Shown here piece by piece: positions 42,927-47,110 of a DNA stretch of 47,110 nucleotides. The notes below the pieces were generated by a model that made no database searches, was not told the origin of the DNA, and saw nothing but the letters and a program-made list of their open reading frames with translations. The position numbers were made by a program, and so were the translations under genes. Every line of letters begins with the position of its first letter. The stretch's first letter is position 1. Source of the DNA: a virus; the IMG/VR virus record IMGVR_UViG_3300009146_000018, positions 1-47,110 of that record. One strand, 5' to 3'.

Positions 42927-43369
42927 AATTTTAATGTTGTTAATAAGAGTTGTTGAACAGCTAAATTATCTTCTCCAATTTTCTTTGCTTTCATATACTT
43001 AGTAAGCCTAGCATAATTTTTATAATTTAACTTGATTGTTACTTCTACTGTAGAGTGGGTATAATGTACCACTTTACCACAAGCCTCTGTAAAGTCAAAA
43101 GGAAACTTTTCAATTAGGTCAGATACATTATCAATAAATCTTGCATCTCCTGTTCTTAATCTATCAATTGCAATCTTTTTAGTATAATTAATTGCTGATC
43201 TACTCAACAAATTAGTATGAGTAAATATTTCTTGTTCAGTAAGTTTAAACTTATAGTAAAGAATACCTATTAGATAGCTTCTTCTTTCTATAATTTCATT
43301 TGTTTTTTCTTTTTTAGCTAGAAACAATTTTTTAAATTCTTGCACTACATCATATGTGGTGTATTCCAT
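42914..43369 (-). CDS. Probable helix-turn-helix DNA-binding protein
   Basis: 151 residues. YLIGILYYKFKLTEQEIF (about 32-49), then LLSRSAINYTKKIAIDRL, has the spacing of a helix-turn-helix unit, reminiscent of DnaA domain IV or HTH repressors of Bacteroidetes phages. A beta segment (TVEVTIKLNYKNYARL) and helix follow. DNA binding at an origin or operator is a reasonable guess. Family not certain. Confidence 0.6.
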   Translation of the reverse strand: MEYTTYDVVQEFKKLFLAKKEKTNEIIERRSYLIGILYYKFKLTEQEIFTHTNLLSRSAINYTKKIAIDRLRTGDARFIDNVSDLIEKFPFDFTEACGKVVHYTHSTVEVTIKLNYKNYARLTKYMKAKKIGEDNLAVQQLLLTTLKLWEE

Positions 43370-43378
43370 AAAATAGGG

Positions 43379-43406
43379 TAAATAAAAGGAGGCAGAACAC
43401 CTCCTT
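43379..43406 (-). terminator. Rho-independent terminator
   Basis: Minus strand AAGGAGG, loop TGTTCTG, CCTCCTT, then TTATTTACCC. A perfect 7-bp stem directly before the HTH gene start and 5 bases past the stop at 43411. Confidence 0.8.
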
Positions 43407-43410
43407 AGGA

Positions 43411-43677
43411 TTAGATATCAAATAATACTTCTTCTTCTTTTATTGCTTCTTCTTTAACTACATTGTTGTCAAAAATAGCAAATCTGGTTGAGTCATAAAA
43501 CTCATAGGGAAAAGACATTTCAGATAACTGGACTTCTTTGAGTAAAAATCCAAACTTACCAGCCTGCAACCCCATTCTTACAGCTTTAATTACTGTGTAC
43601 ACTTCACCTTTCTTAATCCATTCACTAGATGATATTCTTACAGGTTTATTTTCATCATTAATACATATCACCTGCAT
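43411..43677 (-). CDS. Hypothetical protein downstream of the ClpS-like gene
   Basis: 88 residues. KKGEVYTVIKAV and FGFLLKEVQL suggest a small beta-barrel domain of a type often seen in phages (MQVICINDENKP start), with an acidic tail (KEEAIKEEEVLFDI). It overlaps the ClpS-like gene by 20 bases and is followed by a terminator, so the two are co-expressed at the end of the unit. Confidence 0.65.
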   Translation of the reverse strand: MQVICINDENKPVRISSSEWIKKGEVYTVIKAVRMGLQAGKFGFLLKEVQLSEMSFPYEFYDSTRFAIFDNNVVKEEAIKEEEVLFDI

Positions 43678-43912
43678 ATTCTTCTATTTCTGATTGGATG
43701 TATACTAAATCAAATCTACTTTTTAAGTCATACATATCATCAAAATTTCCAGTTTTAACTGTACATTTTCCTGTATGATGAGCTATAACAGCACATTGTT
43801 CAGCTTGAATAGGTTCATGGTCACAAAATTTAATTAAACAAGCAGCTACATAAGGAAATGAATTACTTTCATCATTTATTATGTTTACTTTATGTGTTTT
43901 AGTAGTTTCCAT
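43658..43912 (-). CDS. ClpS-like N-degron adaptor
   Basis: 84 residues from the ATG at 43912 (METTKTHKVNIINDESNSF). A longer frame from 43975 exists but would overlap the helicase gene by 47 bases, and family similarity starts only after the 43912 ATG. NDE at 13-15 aligns with the NDD of ClpS that binds the N-terminal amine, and IAHHTGKC (43-50) aligns with the VHxxG motif, whose His also contacts the N-degron. ClpS proteins deliver substrates with destabilising N termini to ClpAP/ClpCP. A phage copy could redirect or block host proteolysis. Alignment done by eye; the fold length is that of a bare ClpS core without the N-terminal delivery arm. Confidence 0.78.
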   Translation of the reverse strand: METTKTHKVNIINDESNSFPYVAACLIKFCDHEPIQAEQCAVIAHHTGKCTVKTGNFDDMYDLKSRFDLVYIQSEIEEYAGDMY

Positions 43913-43928
43913 AATGTAATATAAGCAT

Positions 43929-45026
43929 TTATAGTTTAATATTAAAATCCTTCCATAGTATTTTGTTTTGATCAAAACCTTCTAATGCATCTGTAACCCA
44001 CTTCTGATCAACAGTATCCACATAACATAGTATATGAATGATTGCTTTATCATCTGGATTAAGTCTTAGTAATCTACCAATTCTCTGACTAGCCTTTCTC
44101 TCATTACCATAAGCATGCATTATTATTCCTTGTTTTAAATTTGGAATATTAACACCTTCACTTAATTGTAATACAGTAGATAACTTGTTTACAGTACCTT
44201 CTTTAAAGAGTTCTAGGTTTCTATCAGAATCAGGATTATTACTATGATAACTATAGTCACAAAGTTTATCAGCTTGATCTTGAGTATTTGCAAATAAGAT
44301 ACATTTACTATCTATATTATTAAATAATATCTTAGCATACTTTTCTTTAGTTGGATACTCCATCATTGCTTTCATTCTCATTACTCTAAGAATATGTATA
44401 GGACCGGAACCAACATCAATTCTTCTAGACCAATAATTATAATTATCAACCTCTGAAGTTTTAAATGTAAGATTCTTGTTCTTTACTGCATAATTCTTAT
44501 CAGTACCAAGACTAATCTCATGAACAATAATCTGATAATCATTAATGATTTTGTTTTCTATAGCTTCATCTGCTTTGAAAGTATATACTACAGGACAAAA
44601 CTCTTTTACAAGTTGTCCTTTCTCAGATCCTCCATGTTTAGGCGGAGTACCTGTAAGACCTAGTATCTTACCTTTATAGTTCTCAAGAAAGTTTCTATGA
44701 GAATTAAGTAAACTGTGAGCTTCATCAAGATATACAATATCATAATCTCTTGGATTATGTTTATTTAAACTGAGGTAGGTAGAAAATACAATCCTTCCAA
44801 GTAAATGTTGCAATTCAAATTTCTCTGCATCATCAATCCAGGATTGAAAGATAGATCTCTTTGGTGCTACAACTAATACTTTATTCAAAGGAGTAGTATT
44901 TCTTTCCATATGATTTAAACCTACCAGTGTCTTTCCTACACCAGTACCTAATACTACAGTACATCTCTTTTTTGTATCAGTGGTAGCTAAAGCTTCCATC
45001 TGAATTTCTTGCCTATCTTTTATCAT
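43929..45026 (-). CDS. SF2 DNA/RNA helicase
   Basis: 365 residues. Motif I GTGVGKT (27-33), Ia VVAPKRSIF, motif II DEAH (101-104), motif III LTGTP (124-128), and in the second RecA lobe ILFANT, VLQLSEGVNIP and motif VI SQRIGRLLRL. It is compact, like phage UvsW-type helicases that remodel branched DNA, and may drive recombination-dependent replication or R-loop removal. It is flanked by an HNH protein gene upstream and the ClpS-like gene downstream. Confidence 0.92.
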   Translation of the reverse strand: MIKDRQEIQMEALATTDTKKRCTVVLGTGVGKTLVGLNHMERNTTPLNKVLVVAPKRSIFQSWIDDAEKFELQHLLGRIVFSTYLSLNKHNPRDYDIVYLDEAHSLLNSHRNFLENYKGKILGLTGTPPKHGGSEKGQLVKEFCPVVYTFKADEAIENKIINDYQIIVHEISLGTDKNYAVKNKNLTFKTSEVDNYNYWSRRIDVGSGPIHILRVMRMKAMMEYPTKEKYAKILFNNIDSKCILFANTQDQADKLCDYSYHSNNPDSDRNLELFKEGTVNKLSTVLQLSEGVNIPNLKQGIIMHAYGNERKASQRIGRLLRLNPDDKAIIHILCYVDTVDQKWVTDALEGFDQNKILWKDFNIKL

Positions 45027-45032
45027 ATCATA

Positions 45033-45443
45033 TTATTTTAACCAGTTCATAATTTTTGCTTGTTCAGGATTATTGTGTATCCAATTATGACAATTTCTAC
45101 ATACTGCTTTCCAAGTACTTTGTACTAGATAGAATGCTTCTCTGTTAGCACCTGCGTAAGTGTGATGCACATCAGTTGCATTGTAACTACAACCTTGAAC
45201 AGCTACTTCACACATAGAATGATCATTAAAGAATCTTTGTCTTAATTTAAGATACTCAGTATCCTTTTTCTTTCTCTTAGATGATACTTGAGGTATTTTA
45301 TATACTATAGATTTAATTGGTTTGTCTTCATCAATTGCTTTCTGAGCACTCCAACAGTATTTACAGTATTTAAAACCTTCATGGTTTTTCCAAATATGTG
45401 ACGGCTTATTACAGCCATCACATTCTTTGAGTTTAGTCTTCAT
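45033..45443 (-). CDS. HNH/NinG-like protein with N-terminal zinc finger
   Basis: 136 residues. C8, C11, C27 and C30 form an N-terminal zinc site. A basic linker (SSKRKKKDTEYLKLRQ) leads to a HNH-like core: C78, C85, DVHHTYAG (91-98), CRNCH (115-119) and H123. This arrangement is like NinG/Rap-type or HNH endonucleases. It could be a structure-specific nuclease acting with the helicase downstream. Confidence 0.78.
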   Translation of the reverse strand: MKTKLKECDGCNKPSHIWKNHEGFKYCKYCWSAQKAIDEDKPIKSIVYKIPQVSSKRKKKDTEYLKLRQRFFNDHSMCEVAVQGCSYNATDVHHTYAGANREAFYLVQSTWKAVCRNCHNWIHNNPEQAKIMNWLK

Positions 45444-45932
45444 TTATAGAGTTTGTTTTAATCTTGGTAGTTCATTAGGTCCTATTTGTAAACTCATAAA
45501 GTTTTTAGGCAAAATACCTTCTTCTATAAAAATACTAATAATTTGATCCTTTTTAATGTTTAACTCCTTAAAAGTTAATACATTTTTAAAATTATCATCA
45601 GTCTCAGTATCTTGTAAAAAAGCATCTGTTAATGGACTCTTTGGAAAGAAGGCTTTAAAGAAATCATTAGTATATTTAATAGTAGCTTGTTGTTTAATTT
45701 TGTTTACAACAATTTGTGCTCTCTTATATACATTAACTATTCTTTGTTTCTTCTTACTACACATTCCTGTAAGCTCTTGTTCTGTTATTGAATCTAATCC
45801 ATACAATGCTCTTTTGTATAGATAGTTTTGATATTGACTGTAATTGTCTTGTTCATACTGCATATAGGTTTTACCTGCATACAACTGATAATTTCTGATG
45901 TCTTGTTTTAGCTTTTCCATAATCATATACAT
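45444..45932 (-). CDS. Conserved hypothetical protein
   Basis: 162 residues from the longest start; a second ATG at 45920 (MEKLKQDIRNYQLYAG) is a likely real start. Basic and helical (CSKKKQRIVNVYKRAQIVVN), then FFPKSPLTDAFLQDTETD and a helical end. I recall similar proteins in crAss-like genomes but no function. Ends one base before the HNH gene. Confidence 0.65.
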   Translation of the reverse strand: MYMIMEKLKQDIRNYQLYAGKTYMQYEQDNYSQYQNYLYKRALYGLDSITEQELTGMCSKKKQRIVNVYKRAQIVVNKIKQQATIKYTNDFFKAFFPKSPLTDAFLQDTETDDNFKNVLTFKELNIKKDQIISIFIEEGILPKNFMSLQIGPNELPRLKQTL

Positions 45933-45942
45933 TTAATCATAA

Positions 45943-45974
45943 ATAAAAAAAGGGAACTAGTCTCCTAGCTCCCT
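45943..45974 (-). terminator. Rho-independent terminator
   Basis: Minus strand AGGGAGCTAG, loop GAGA, CTAGTTCCCT (10 bp with one mismatch), followed by TTTTTTTATTTA. Sits between the gene ending at 45995 and the next start at 45932. Confidence 0.85.
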
Positions 45975-45994
45975 TATAATTGGGTTAATTTTAA

Positions 45995-46462
45995 TTAGAT
46001 AGAGAAATCTCCATTTGGTTTGATTGCCGTATTAGTAGCCTTATTACTATAAGCACTTCTTAACTCATCAACATTGTCATGTTTAATTAAATTGTCTGCA
46101 ACATTAGAAGTAAATGTAAATTTAGTTCTTCTGTAGATAGGTAATCCACCTAATGTACATACAATATTAGTATCACCTGCTACCTTAAGATCTTTCTCAG
46201 GAGTTTTTTTGTTGAATGGTTGTAATGCTTCTTCTATTACAATTTTACCATCCATTTGTTGTCCAGCATAAAATCCAGCTTCTCTTAGCTCTTCAATTTT
46301 ACCTTGAATTAATGCATTAACTGGTTTTCTTTTCAAGAAACCATTGTCATCAATCATAGTTCTTACTTGTTGAACTTTTACAAATCCAAATTCTGGGTTG
46401 TTAGCAGATAAATTGATTACTGCACCTGTTTCATCTGCAATTACTGTTACTTTAGAGTCCAT
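45995..46462 (-). CDS. Conserved hypothetical protein, probably abundant
   Basis: 155 residues. Beta-rich core (MDSKVTVIADETGAVINLSA, then FGFVKVQQVRTMIDDNGF) and two basic patches (LKRKPVN, YRRTKFTF). It might be an OB-like nucleic-acid binding protein, but no motif proves it. It stands alone between a structured 111-base leader and a strong terminator, the layout of a separately regulated, highly expressed gene. Confidence 0.65.
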   Translation of the reverse strand: MDSKVTVIADETGAVINLSANNPEFGFVKVQQVRTMIDDNGFLKRKPVNALIQGKIEELREAGFYAGQQMDGKIVIEEALQPFNKKTPEKDLKVAGDTNIVCTLGGLPIYRRTKFTFTSNVADNLIKHDNVDELRSAYSNKATNTAIKPNGDFSI

Positions 46463-46573
46463 AACTTTAAGTTTTAAAAATAAATAAATAAATAATTAGA
46501 TTGTTTTGAGTAGAGTGTACTATATCATTTAGGTACTCTGTCTAAATGATAAGTGATAATACTAGGGCTAGTA
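46463..46573 (-). promoter_or_regulatory. Structured leader with two inverted repeats
   Basis: ATCATTTAG (46524-46532) and CTAAATGAT (46542-46550) form a perfect 9-bp stem with a 9-base loop. TAATACTAG (46557-46565) and CTAGTATTA (46568-46576) form a second 9-bp stem with a 2-base spacer, overlapping the stop of the upstream gene. TACTC (46534-46538), in the first loop, can pair with GAGTA (46508-46512), so alternative folds exist. An operator, a terminator of weak type or a translation-control RNA are all possible. Confidence 0.55.
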
Positions 46574-46846
46574 TTATAAATCCAAAGGGGTAATTATGTC
46601 AATTATTTCATCAAATCCTTCATCATCAGGACCTGACTTGTTATTTTCATCATCATCATCATGAAGATAATCAAAATCATAAAATTTTTCTTTGGCATTC
46701 TGAACTATAGCTGAATCTGTAAAAGGATTGTGGCAATAATCACCACTATTTCTTGATACCATAAATTGGATATCTTCATCAGTAAGATCTAGGTATTGAT
46801 CTATTGTTAGAAATATAACTTTTCCATTAGGAAGCTGATACAACAT
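46574..46846 (-). CDS. Conserved small crAss-like protein with acidic tail
   Basis: 90 residues. Starts MLYQLPNGKVIFLTIDQYLD, a start I recognise from small proteins of crAss-like phages. The second half is strongly acidic (HDDDDENN, PDDEGFDEIIDIITPLDL). Role unknown; the tail could mimic DNA or recruit partners. The stop lies inside the palindrome at 46557-46576. Confidence 0.7.
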   Translation of the reverse strand: MLYQLPNGKVIFLTIDQYLDLTDEDIQFMVSRNSGDYCHNPFTDSAIVQNAKEKFYDFDYLHDDDDENNKSGPDDEGFDEIIDIITPLDL

Positions 46847-46938
46847 TGTTAAAACTTAAAGTTCAGTAAATATATAATTTTATAGATTATATTGTACTGC
46901 TTAAATTAAATATTTGACATTATATAGCTAAGTACAAT

Positions 46939-46961
46939 AAAAAGGGAGTCATTTGACCCCC
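46939..46961 (-). terminator. Rho-independent terminator
   Basis: Minus strand GGGGGTC, loop AAAT, GACTCCC with one G-U pair, then TTTTTATT. It ends the transcript of the gene that stops at 47002. The rest of 46847-47001 shows no ORF. Confidence 0.8.
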
Positions 46962-47001
46962 TTATTATTTAGGAAAAGCATATCCATAGATACACAATAT
47001 C

Positions 47002-47109
47002 TTAAAATTCTTCTATTACTGTTAATGATTTATAAGAAGTGCCTGAAATTGAATATTTTATTTCACCGGATTCTAAAATTACTTTATGTTTAATATCATA
47101 AGTATAGAA
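47002..47109 (-). CDS. 3' end of a gene that continues outside the window
   Basis: An open frame runs from the window edge to TAA at 47004-47002, 35 residues, beta-rich (KHKVILESGEIKYSIS) and ending SLTVIEEF. A terminator follows 41 bases on. Too short to identify. Confidence 0.5.
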   Translation of the reverse strand, partial: FYTYDIKHKVILESGEIKYSISGTSYKSLTVIEEF

Positions 47110-47110
47110 A

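Noticed and set aside
43658-43975. Longer form of the ClpS-like protein from 43975
   Set aside because: It would overlap the helicase gene by 47 bases, and similarity to ClpS starts only after the ATG at 43912.
46460-46500. AATA repeats upstream of the gene at 46462 as a CRISPR or satellite array
   Set aside because: It is a short low-complexity A/T stretch before the start codon, without repeat-spacer structure. No CRISPR array is seen anywhere in the window.

Overview
The window looks like part of a crAss-like (Crassvirales) tailed-phage genome infecting a Bacteroidetes host. The DNA is strongly AT-rich. Two giant plus-strand genes encode the virion-RNA-polymerase type of protein, and a minus-strand half carries the replication set. 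Starts lack clear Shine-Dalgarno sequences, as is usual in Bacteroidetes. Genes are packed with TAATG and ATGA overlaps. Most genes end in TAA, the giant ORFs stay open under the standard code, and I see no sign of stop-codon reassignment.

Layout. Bases 1-18516 (+) hold three large late genes: a 5'-truncated ORF, a 3279-residue protein with the DFDID polymerase motif and a zincin motif, and a 2351-residue polyvalent protein (ADP-ribosyltransferase-like, zincin, LysM). They converge on the minus-strand half at a bidirectional terminator (18544-18563). From there to the window end almost everything is on the minus strand and is read from high to low coordinates.

Minus-strand half in coordinate order: 18.5-22.2 kb is a cassette of tiny genes (MazG-like pyrophosphatase, zinc-ribbon protein, several micro-membrane proteins) with two aberrant tRNA-like genes. 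22.3-28.8 kb holds a protein with an SSB-like acidic tail, a family B DNA polymerase, and a RecE-like PD-(D/E)XK nuclease. 28.9-32.4 kb is a MoxR-type AAA ATPase split by a group I intron carrying a GIY-YIG homing endonuclease, next to its zincin/VWA partner. 32.4-35 kb is accessory. 35-40.6 kb holds primase, putative SSB, Sak4-like ATPase, DnaB-type helicase and uracil-DNA glycosylase. 40.6-47.1 kb is small conserved genes plus a ClpS-like adaptor, an SF2 helicase and an HNH protein. One plus-strand gene (40620-40934) sits inside this half.

How the genes may work together: primase, helicase, PolB, putative SSB and UDG form a replisome. The RecE-like nuclease, Sak4, SF2 helicase and HNH/NinB-like proteins form a recombination set. 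Rho-independent hairpins (near 22.25, 25.49, 28.83, 35.97, 43.39, 45.96 and 46.95 kb) divide the half into transcription units, often directly after putative abundant products. The least ordinary items are the ClpS-like gene, the intron whose P1 and P10 pairings can be read directly, the malformed tRNA-like pair, the micro-ORFs, and the structured leader at 46463-46573. Function calls rest on motifs read by eye, with no database search.
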